From NCBI RefSeq assembly GCF_000340215.1, contig NW_006921538.1, forward strand, positions 2,486,651-2,550,650: 64,000 nt of DNA, read 5' to 3'. Below are positions 55,240-64,000 of this stretch, piece by piece; the first letter of the stretch is position 1; each line of letters opens with the position of its first letter. Below the pieces are notes generated by a model, which did no database searches, had not been told where the DNA came from, and saw nothing but the letters and a program-made list of their open reading frames with translations. Source of the stretch: Pseudocercospora fijiensis CIRAD86 (Eukaryota > Ascomycota > Dothideomycetes > Mycosphaerellales > Mycosphaerellaceae). Position numbers and translations under genes: made by a program.

Positions 55240-57158
55240 ATGGCTCGCAGAAAACAGAAGTCATGGCAAGTCGCCAGCCCTGCCTCCATTCCACTGATCC
55301 TGCCACTCTAACAAGAACCAGTCACCAGTGCAGTTCGAGACACCTCAAATGCGATGGAGAACAGCCTTGCATGCACTGTCGGCGCGGCGCAAGACCATGC
55401 AGTAAAGACGATAACGTCCTCTTCTTAAACGAGTCCAATCGTGGCATTGTCCGCCGTAGAAAACGGTACGATCTCCAATTCGATGGAGACCAAACGTGGA
55501 TGGACTTGCCGTCTGGTAAGAGCCTGATGAGGAGTATCGTGTCACAATCCCTGCTTTTGCATGTGGCATGCTTGATCGTGCGTCTCATGGGCCTGACATC
55601 AACACAGTGAGATTTGCCAATTCTGGAGCTGCCTCCCGTTCGAGCGGCGAAGAGGCGTGCACTTCTACAAACCCAGCATGTGCATCCACAAGCACTTCAT
55701 CGAGCTGTTCGAAGGGAGCACGGTCTCCTGGAAATTTTAGCGTTGCGAGCGCAAGCACTGCGAACTCCAGCCAGTCAAGGTTTCCACTTGAACCGCTCTT
55801 TCAGGAAACATGCGAAATTACTGTGCATGCATTCTGGAAGAGACTCCATCTCAACGACACCGTCGCAACTCGGACCCCAAGCCCCCTGCCCTCGACTACT
55901 TGCGGCGTCCAATGGCCATTTCACAACTACCAGGAAGCGCTGCTCATGAGGCACTTTACACGGGAGCTCTCAGCGTGGTTTGAATCAGTGGACGGCACTT
56001 CCCACTTCACCGAAACAATACCACAGCTGGCATCGAATTCCACTGCGCTCTTGAACGCAATCTATGCCGTCTCTGCAAAACATCTCTCGCTGATGGGAAC
56101 ACTGGCAGAATCGGTCTGCCTTCGATACATCGACGCGTGCTATAATGTACTCATTCCGGAGCTCCAGAATAGAGCTTTCGAATGTGAAAATCTGGCGGCG
56201 GTCCTCATTTTACGCCTCGTCATGTCGATGACTGATCCGAAGGAGGTCGGCGCCAGTGGCAATATCTTCTTGGGTCTCGACGTTTTCATGGCAGCTTGGA
56301 AGGCCAATTCGGAGTCCAGCTTGCACGCATCGATCTTCTTGAATGTGCTCCGGCTTTATATACACGTCGCCTGGGTGGAAAAGACGCCTTTGCCAGAAGC
56401 AGATGAATCTGCTCATTGGATGTGTGATGCCCTGGCTGCATCTGGCGGCGAAGCCAGGATAGAGAATTGCAAGATAACACTGCAAACTGCGAGGTGTCTG
56501 AACTATGCATATGGTAACAGGCCAAAGACTTGGGAGAGATGGTTGGAATACAAGAGAATCTCTGACGAATGGCGGCTCTCGAAACCTAAATACTTCAATC
56601 CAATATACGCAGAACCACTCATGGAGGGCGACCCATTCCCAAAGAGGCTATTTGCTACGAATCTATATGGTAAGACCACCCGAAAGCACAGATGCCAAGT
56701 ATCTCTAGGAAACATTGGCTGACTTGGCATGCAGCATTCAGTCATCAGACCTTCTCGCTGGCGAGGATATTACTCCTGAACAATCAGCCCACCACGCCGC
56801 CTCCTACCCATCTGAGCGTTATCGTGCCGTTAACACAGCAGCAGATCGAGGTATGAAACGAACGTCCGAGACAAGCACCCGAAACAATGCTAATGATGAG
56901 GAACAGGACGAGACACTGGTTCTAACGAGGAAGATCCTTGGCACCGCCATGAGCCATGCGGACTCTGCTATTCCTTTCATATCAACCTTGGCAGTCTCGT
57001 ACGCCGGACACCTTCTCACCGACAGACTGGCACAAGAACACGCGTATGGCATCTTGTACAAGGCTCAGCGACAAGTTGCCGGCTTGACACCAGCAGAAGA
57101 ATTCACGCGATTGAGACAGGTTTGGGCTTGGGATGTGCCATATGCAAATGTTCTGTGA
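55240..57158 (+). CDS. Zn2Cys6 transcription factor
   Basis: Five exons (55240-55265, 55322-55515, 55608-56669, 56735-56850, 56907-57158) encode 549 aa. The zinc cluster CHQCSSRHLKCDGEQPC-MHC-RRGARPC has perfect spacing (C2C6C5C2C6C), but only if the first intron is removed; its donor is TG|GCAAGT, a GC-AG intron with a CTAAC branch sequence 12 nt before the acceptor. The middle and C-terminal parts resemble the fungal-specific regulatory domain: AIYAVSAKHLSLMG, YIDACYNVLIPEL and ENLAAVLILRLVMSM. Later introns are GT-AG and restore a continuous frame through LLLNNQPTTPPPTHLSVI and DETLVLTRKILG. It converges on a possible pseudogene and a Baeyer-Villiger monooxygenase. Targets are unknown. Confidence 0.85.
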
Positions 57159-57329
57159 TGGGATGTATGCACAGTGGCTTGAATTTTGCTTAGCGCAGGA
57201 GCTTGGGAGTTGATGCATATCCTAAACGATACATAGAGCTGTACGATGACTTTCGATGAACTGAGCTATGCTATCTGGCCCGTGAATCTCTTCAAGAACA
57301 TCACTGCCCAGATATGGAATCATAATTTT

Positions 57330-57997
57330 CCTCGTTCAGCAAGCCTCCAAATCCTCCTCCAAGACACAATGTCCCACTCCCTGCCTCAAACCCAACGGCG
57401 AAGCCCACAAAACCAACCACCCCAAAGACATCTCAGCAGAAGAGTACAACATCTCTCGCCGCAAATTCGAATATCCGAAACTCGTAAAGGCATCAAAAGA
57501 CATACGAGTCCATTCTCTCGAAAAAACATGACCCGCGCTATCGAGTCTTGGACGAATGGAAGGAATGCCCGAATCAGAATGGTCCGAAGAAATGCGCTCG
57601 CTACGGCTGGGCTGAAAGGGTATTTCGTTCGGCTAGAGGTATAGCAACCTCACTGCCATTCCAGGCTCAGGTTCCTTCGTCCCATACGCTTTCCCAGTTG
57701 AGGGCCTTGGCTGCATCTCTAACGCCTTGGTCGGTCGCATTCCTTAGTCAAGCTATATCGTTCAGAACGAGGTTAAATAGATCCTCTAGTTTACTTACTA
57801 AGGAGGAGCTTAAGGATTACCTAGATACTTGGGAAGAGGCTGCGAAGAAGACTACCGCTAATCTGCTCGTTACTCAAGCCTCCTACGAGGCGCAGTGCTA
57901 TAGTGTCAACAGCTTCAGCGCGTGTGGAGACCTTCAGAATCGGCCGGCAGAGGAGACGATCGCTGGCGAGGACTATAGTATACTTAAGCAGCAGTAA
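57330..57997 (+). pseudogene. Possible frameshifted gene remnant
   Basis: Protein-like sequence moves between frames. One frame reads PCLKPNGEAHKTNHPKDISA and continues EEYNISRRKFEYPKLVKASK to a stop at about 57530 after a run of six A. Another frame then carries RYRVLDEWKECPNQNGPKKC and ARYGWAERVFRSAR up to 57997. A one-base change in the A run would join them. The last part (about 57770-57850) is rich in TTACTAAGG-type words. I recognise no family. It may instead be an intact gene with an intron I did not resolve. Confidence 0.35.
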
Positions 57998-58229
57998 GTT
58001 AGCATAATGGGATCGAAGGTTTTTGCATGTTGATGGTGCATGGGACAATGCCACCCCCGGGAGTTTTGAGATCTGCATTTAAGTTGTTTAAGGGGATAGG
58101 GAACCGTGGGGTAGGAGATGGTAAGGACGCTGATATGGAAGATGGGAATGCGGAGAGGAATGGTGATGGATATGTGAATGCGAATGCCAGTTGAAAGACT
58201 CGGGATCTCCACGAGACGTTCTAGCAAGA

Positions 58230-58246
58230 CCCCCCCCCCCCCCCCC
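58230..58246 (+). repeat. Poly-C tract of 17
   Basis: An uninterrupted C17 run lies in the 460 bp between the possible pseudogene and the monooxygenase stop. Nothing else is seen in this interval (57998-58461). Its length is prone to sequencing or assembly error. Confidence 0.9.
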
Positions 58247-58461
58247 AGACACATAATAGAGATCAACGAGGGCTTTGCTGGTAATGAGAAGTCCACCGAC
58301 ATCGATACCTCAGGTCCCGTCTCCCGCACAAGCAGCACGACGGGGGTACATACATACCACTGAGCAGAAGCATGATTTAGAGACTAGCATGCCATCATCA
58401 GCTCATCCGAATTGATCAGGGCCAACATTGATACCAGTACAACCACACCACATCCCCGCTT

Positions 58462-60597
58462 TCATTCCACAAGCCGACTCCCCTTCCCCCTCCTCCTCTC
58501 CTCCTCAATCTGCTGCCTCAAAACCTCCTCACTCCCCCCACTCGCCAAAACCCACTTCGGATCCAAATGCTCCAAACACAAATACGGACTACAATCCGCG
58601 CCCCCAGGATTCTGTTCACTCCTCACCCCCCTCCGATTCTCCACCGTCCACCCCATGCCCAAAAACTCCCAAAAATTCTTCCCTGGCCCTCCCCACCTCC
58701 CAATCTCCATATCCTCCCACCTCACATGCTCAATCACCTGCTGATAATGCATCGAACTCCCCGGCCACACGGCATTCACGCGACCGGTTTCGTTGTTTTT
58801 GTACCAACTTCGGCAATCGTCTTTCCACACGGTGTGTTTGATCCATTCTTGCACGTGGGCGTTGAAGTGATCGGTGATGTCTTGTTTCGGGCTCCAGGAT
58901 TTTATGTTTTCGTTTTGCATTTTTTTGATGATTTGGAGGGCGTAGGAGGAGACGGTGTGGAGGGGGCCGATCACGGAGCCGTTTTCCACCGGCCAGGTTG
59001 GGCCGATGAAGGTGAGGAAGTTGGGGAAATCCGGGATGGCGAGGCCTAGGTAGGATTCGGGGCATTTGGACCATTTGTCCTGGGATAGATGGGTTAGGTA
59101 TTTGTGGTGGATAGAGATGTGAGATGGATGACTGGACTTACCTTCAGGTCTATTCCTCCTTTACCCACGATTGGGAATCTTGGACGATATGAGACGTCGA
59201 AGCCTGTGGCGCAGACGATTGTATCGACTTTCCTCTCCTGTCCGTCTTCACCAATGACACCGTCTTCAGTACATTCCTTAACAGCGGTGAAATGCACGTC
59301 GACATTCGGCTCTTGAATCGCAAGCATGTAAGGATCGCCGGGCGTGACACGCCTACAACCAAGTCCGAAGTTGGGAGTAAAGCCTTCCAGAAGCCTCTTA
59401 TCCTTGATGAATTCGCTCATTCTTTGTCGGAACATTTCCGTGGCCATCTTCTGCGTCTCACTGCCAGAGTAGAAGGTGCCCCAAAGACCGTTGACCTGAT
59501 CTTCGATATCCTTGGCATGCGCTACGAGTGCTTTGGGGTTGTTTCTGAACTCGTCCCTCTCGGCCTGGTCATACTCCTTGTTCTGTCCGAAGTTGTTAGC
59601 GATCTGAACGAACCAGACTCCCGTGCGAACGAAGACGTCAAGATGCTTCGCGTGGGGCTGCATGGTCGGGACGGTCTGAATAGACGACGCTCCAGAACCG
59701 ATTACTGCCACGCGATCGTCCTTCCACTGCTCGGCTTGATAGTCGTGCGGCCAGCGAGCGGTATGCATGACTTTGCCTTTGAACTTGTCCTTCAAGCCTG
59801 GAATGTCGGGCCACTTGAAATTGTTCAGAATGCCAGTGCCGTGCAGCAAGAGGTGGCATGTCTCTTCAAATTCTCTTGGCTGCTGTCCTGGTGCAGTCTG
59901 CCGGAGCTTGACGGTCCATTCTCCATCCTCTTCATTCCAGTAGGCTCCGATGACTTCTGTGTTGAATGTCATGTACTTCCGCAGATCGAAAGTGTTGCAG
60001 ACTTTGTCAAGATACTTCCAGATGTCAGGAGCATAGGAAAAGAATCGAGGCCAGTCGGGGTTGAGCGCGAACTGGTAGGAATAGGCCTAGATCGACGAAG
60101 TGCATTGATCAGTAAACAGTCAAAATTGCTTCTCCGGGCATCATCGTACATGACTTGGAATGTCGCACGCACATCCTGGGTATCTTGGTTAAAGTCAGCA
60201 TGGCTCCTACTGCTGACACGATGCATATTTTACCTGTTCTCTAGCCATGTGCCTCCACTGTAATCGTGGACCTGTTAACAGACCGCGCAAATAGCCAACG
60301 TATCTGACTCTCATACATATCTTGATTTTTCTCGTAGACGACGTGCTCGACATTCTGTGCGTCCTTCTGGATGCGGTATGCCATCAAAATGCCGCTGACG
60401 CCGGCTCCGATTGTGAGGATCTTGATCTTTCTGTTGTTCGGATCATCTGTTCATGATAGTCAGCAAGCGACGGTGTTGTAAGGGCTTGGCCTGATCTTAC
60501 TGTACGTATAGTTCTGATTGATGGAGTAGCCGGACGACCCTGGTTGGGAATAGTCGAATTTCTCACCTGCGGCAATGGCATTGAGATCTGGCGCCAT
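58462..60597 (-). CDS. Baeyer-Villiger-type flavin monooxygenase
   Basis: An FAD- and NADPH-dependent enzyme that inserts oxygen next to a ketone; the substrate is unknown. Six exons (60501-60597, 60317-60446, 60234-60257, 60150-60183, 59142-60086, 58462-59079, minus strand) give 615 aa. Two exons are only 24 and 34 nt, but their splices restore [20 protein letters not shown] and DIPSHAYSYQF, which are diagnostic. The FAD site is IGAGVSG (about 46-51), the Baeyer-Villiger fingerprint [11 protein letters not shown] lies at about 197-207, the NADPH site is IGSGASS (about 224-230) and ATGFD follows. There is no targeting peptide. Such enzymes serve in steroid, ketone or secondary metabolism. The nearest regulator is the convergent Zn2Cys6 gene; no other pathway gene lies nearby. 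Confidence 0.95.
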
Positions 60598-61150
60598 GAT
60601 CGGAGTGTTGTGCGTCGTAAGTGAAAGATGAAAGATGGGGAAGAAACGTGAGCAAGAAATGTTTTTATTGTGCCTGCTGCATCTGCATCAGCAGGTCGTT
60701 CCTTCCCTCCAATGCAACATTAGCGTGCCGGCGAGAGCTACATCCGGGCGTGATCACACACAGATGCTTAGAAGCCTGCATCAGACACTCTCGAACCAAT
60801 CCATGGCCATAATCAGGAAGATCGACCAGGGCGAGGCGTCCATGTGCGTTGAAAGGATCGGAAAACGTGCAAGAGTCGGCCTACCAGCAATGGCATTTGT
60901 TCCGCGAGTTGCACAATTGACTCGTTCCGCTTGACTAGAAGCACTTATAAGTTACGACGTGCATTCTGTCGTGTGGCCACGATATGAGTATCGACCCGCA
61001 GCGGGGTACAGGTCAGCCGCATTCGCCTTCATGGTGGGGTGGGATGGAGGGGAGGGGCTGCTCCGCTCCCGCTCTCCCCGCGATCGGCAGAAGCATTACC
61101 GAGCAGTCAGATCCGAAACACATGGCAACATGTACAACCGCAGCGTGGCC
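60598..61150. other. Intergenic
   Basis: About 550 bases between the monooxygenase start and the DPH6 stop. It should contain the monooxygenase promoter and the DPH6 3' region; no gene is seen. Confidence 0.4.
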
Positions 61151-63076
61151 CTACGTATTCGTACTTGTCGGCAAGACCCGATGTCGAAAGATCTTCACAA
61201 GACCTCGAAGATGAGATGGAACACCCATGTCGTCGGTCGCATGACTGCTTCCGAAGCCGATCCACTCAATATCAGAGTTAAGCGGAAGACAGTCGGCTGT
61301 AATCACCAGCAAAGGCGGCATCACGCCAGCAGATCCCTGATCGGCCCTGATTCCTTCTGGTGGATTAGTATGCATACGAGATTGCCAAGGTTTCCCTGAG
61401 CCATGAGTGAGATGCCAGACATCGAAGCTCTCATCTTCAGATTCGTCGACATCGGTCGTACTCGTATTGAGTTTCCGCTGATAGCCAGCCCATGCCCGCT
61501 GCGCGGTGTCTGCCCTGTTTGACAAAATGTTGTGGCTAATGCCCTCGGAGGCAAGGAATGCGATTCCAAAGGTCCAACGCTTGACGTGCATTACACGCCC
61601 GATACGGTCCAGGTGCTGCAAAGCAAGCACGCTCTGTAGAATGAAGCTGTCGGTGTCGTGTTCCAAGGGAAGCACCATACTTGCTGGTACAAGCGGGATC
61701 TGACCTGCGATGTAAACTGACTCCCGGCTTGCACCATCTCCATCTTGCATAGTCTGCTTGATGGCTTGAGAGTATGGTCCAATGTTGGCCGGTGCCCAAT
61801 AGGAGCGGGACTGAACGTGCAAGCCTTGTCTTCGGCCAGGAGCTACAGCGATACTGATGGATAATAGAGCTTCGGCGGGCAATACGTCCGCACACGCAAT
61901 CGTAAGTCGGGCAGGAGGATTCGGTCTTGTGAAATAGCCACCATAGACCGCATTGACAGCGGCAAAGTCAGACATATTGCGAAGGACAATGATTGAATAA
62001 GTAGTCTCAGACATGTCACCCGGCAGCTCTGCTCTGATTCGTTCCATAATTGATCGTGTTTGCTCTTCTGGAGTCGCGCCTGCCCCAGTGATGTTCTCGA
62101 AGAGCTTGACGGAGCTGTCTTCGTCATGGCATTGCTCCAGAATGTTGCCAGTGTTCACGCTTGCTTCTGGGTCGTTCGCGGATACCATTGCGGATCGCAG
62201 CTGTTCGAAGCGAATGTCGAATAACGGAGGGGCTCTTGGTGCTGTCGGCAACTGCCTGAGCTCATCTTCACCGTAGAGCTCGACATGAGAAGTAGTGATC
62301 TGCAAGGATGCGCTGCCAGCTTCACCAGGCACAACTTTGATGCAGTCCTGAGGCACCGAAATACGACCCTTCCAGAGCGGAGGAGGACCGGCTATTGCAA
62401 GAGTTTCGTACTCGCCGCCTTCTCCAAGAACAGCGCCGTCATCTGCAGAGCCAAATCTTTGAGAAGCCTTCTTTAAGCGCGCAATAGTACGTGGGTCAGC
62501 GACGTTTTGCCAGAGAAAGGTTTCGTCAAGTCCGCCCGATGCGACTTTGATGATTCTAGCATCTTGTCCGACTGCCGCCATGTCCTCGAGGAGCGAGCTT
62601 TGCGAGCCGGGTGGCAAGAACGGCCACTGCCATAGGTATGAGAGAGGCGTGAGACGCAGGCGAAGCGCCACAGATTCGACACGCGTCCTCTGATAATCCG
62701 ACAGAATGGCCCCAGTACTGACACCATTTACTTCGGGATGCGCGGCGATAACTTTCTGCAATAGCGGAACGAGGGACTCAGTCTCGTCTTGGCTGTAATC
62801 GGCGGCGTAATCTTTGCTCTTGTATTTTGCTCCGCCATCGATTTCCTGTCGATAAAGTGGAAGGCCGAGCGCGTGTTCGTAGCATGGTATCACCTTGTGT
62901 CCAATGGTCTGGTACATGAAGCTTTCCAAATCCTCTGTTTGCTCGTTTTGATCATGGACCGGTGGATGCAAATTTGCGAGCGCTACTACCTTGTGACCAT
63001 TCGCCTGGCAGTGAAGGATTGAGAAGAAAGAATCTTTGCCGCCAGAGATGAGGGCAACGACGTTCAGGCGTGGCAT
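61151..63076 (-). CDS. DPH6: Diphthine-ammonia ligase DPH6 with RidA-like C-terminus
   Basis: It catalyses the last step of diphthamide synthesis on elongation factor 2, amidating diphthine with ATP and ammonium. One exon encodes 641 aa, close to the yeast length. The N-terminal ATP-pyrophosphatase domain opens with VVALISGGKDS (P-loop at residues 11-16), followed by ESFMYQTIGH, VNGVSTGAILSDYQRTRVE and LGEGGEYETL, the family signature. The C-terminal half holds two RidA/YjgF-like domains, as in fungal Dph6: one around YSIIVLRNMSDFAAVNAVY, the other around NIGPYSQAIKQ and VYIAGQIPLVP. The protein ends in an Arg/His-rich tail. Confidence 0.94.
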   Translation of the reverse strand: MPRLNVVALISGGKDSFFSILHCQANGHKVVALANLHPPVHDQNEQTEDLESFMYQTIGHKVIPCYEHALGLPLYRQEIDGGAKYKSKDYAADYSQDETESLVPLLQKVIAAHPEVNGVSTGAILSDYQRTRVESVALRLRLTPLSYLWQWPFLPPGSQSSLLEDMAAVGQDARIIKVASGGLDETFLWQNVADPRTIARLKKASQRFGSADDGAVLGEGGEYETLAIAGPPPLWKGRISVPQDCIKVVPGEAGSASLQITTSHVELYGEDELRQLPTAPRAPPLFDIRFEQLRSAMVSANDPEASVNTGNILEQCHDEDSSVKLFENITGAGATPEEQTRSIMERIRAELPGDMSETTYSIIVLRNMSDFAAVNAVYGGYFTRPNPPARLTIACADVLPAEALLSISIAVAPGRRQGLHVQSRSYWAPANIGPYSQAIKQTMQDGDGASRESVYIAGQIPLVPASMVLPLEHDTDSFILQSVLALQHLDRIGRVMHVKRWTFGIAFLASEGISHNILSNRADTAQRAWAGYQRKLNTSTTDVDESEDESFDVWHLTHGSGKPWQSRMHTNPPEGIRADQGSAGVMPPLLVITADCLPLNSDIEWIGFGSSHATDDMGVPSHLRGLVKIFRHRVLPTSTNT

Positions 63077-64000
63077 GATGTGGCTGCAGAGGAAGCAAGA
63101 TTGTCAAGCGAGCAGAGGGAGGATCAGGGGGCGACAGGCGGAAGGCGCAGCGGGGGAGATTGAGATGGCATACACTACCAAGCAGCTCGAGGCTATCAGA
63201 GGCCATCTGCGACCGGTCAGACACGAGCTCTGAGTGCGGCAAGCAGATGTTGTATTTACGCGAGGCGAGGTTTGTTCGGCTTCTCACGCGCCAACAGGGC
63301 CACCGGAGAGGCTGTCGAGTCGGGGTGGTGAGAATGCGATAGCAATTGATTTCTTTCTTGCGTGATCATCGACACCCGATTCTACCACGGGGAGGGTGAA
63401 CGAGCAACATATGATGATATGGGGAAACGATTTGATACACGCGCCGCACGAAGAAGAAAAGAGGAAGAGATGGCGTTCGAAGTCGGAATTTTGTGCTCGC
63501 CCACGGCCCCACGCCCGCGTCGCGTAACCGGCCAATCAAACCCGCATCCAAACACCATGGCCAAGCCTGGCATGCGTGCTACGTATCACGGCGAGGATTT
63601 TTGATACTGCACGTCCCTCGTTGCACGGAGCGGAGACGGCATCTGCCACGAGAGCTCATGACCTCCCTCGCGTGCGCATTGCTGCATTCTACCCCGAATC
63701 AGACCCCCGTTGAACACTCGGCATCCGCCTTCCACTTCTCATCGATGCCGGAACTCCGCCGTGATCGACAGGCACATACACCGACTTGAACAGGGTAGGA
63801 TCGCACTGCAGTATCAATATCTTTGCTATGGAGCATCACGCGCATCTCATTGCGTCTTCCCTTTGGATGGCATGCGGGGCTGGTTCGACACAAAGTATAA
63901 ATCCACCCGGGGTCGGCCAAACATGGCCAAATCGAACTAATAGTATTCTTCCGGAACAGCATCTATTAAAATATGAAAATGCCGGTGATTTGCAAGCCCT
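63077..64000. other. Right edge: DPH6 promoter region and unassigned sequence
   Basis: About 920 bases upstream of DPH6. Short overlapping frames occur on both strands and none is convincing. The window ends before the next gene. Confidence 0.4.

Noticed and set aside
59292..60263. A 323-codon plus-strand frame
   Set aside because: It is antisense to the Baeyer-Villiger monooxygenase exons and resembles no protein.

Overview
The window is nuclear DNA from a filamentous ascomycete, most likely a Dothideomycete of the Mycosphaerellales type. I infer this from short 48-92 nt GT-AG introns with CTAAC-like branch points, typical ascomycete proteins, and a 15 kb AT-rich block of repeats carrying the CpA-to-TpA signature of repeat-induced point mutation (RIP). 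Gene starts and introns were read by eye; where a splice restored a family motif I treat the junction as well supported.

Layout. 1-18.4 kb is a gene-bearing arm: a doubtful two-exon small gene, a SERCA-type Ca2+ ATPase, a mitochondrial DUF1640/MCUR1-like protein, a DUF3602 (Par32-like) protein, a large uncharacterised fungal protein, the INO80 subunit Ies2, a small RIP relic and a GH72 glucanosyltransferase. 18.4-33.8 kb is a repeat island. It holds a short duplication present as one intact and one RIP-mutated copy, a higher-order satellite with 12-bp tandem arrays, a non-LTR (LINE, Tad1-like) retrotransposon inserted in that satellite with a 14-bp target duplication, and a complete but inactivated 7.1 kb Ty3/gypsy chromovirus with 198/200-bp LTRs and a CCAGT target duplication.

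33.8-64 kb is again gene-bearing: a conserved acidic/Ser-rich protein, a protein with a probable SUMO/ubiquitin-like fold, a nitronate monooxygenase, COQ10 and a Trm140-type tRNA methyltransferase (divergent pair), an unknown 419-aa protein, a short bZIP-like protein, the replicative helicase subunit MCM7, a Zn2Cys6 regulator whose first intron appears to be GC-AG, a possible decayed gene, a Baeyer-Villiger monooxygenase and diphthamide synthetase DPH6. Genes are single transcription units on both strands; no operon or clear biosynthetic cluster is present, although the Zn2Cys6 factor and the monooxygenase are convergent neighbours.

The most informative material is the repeat island. The two LTRs differ only by RIP-type transitions and one 2-bp indel, the sequence directly after the 5' LTR matches a self-priming layout as in Tf1/sushi elements, and the outer edges of the island are spared by RIP. 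No transfer RNA, rRNA or CRISPR was recognised.
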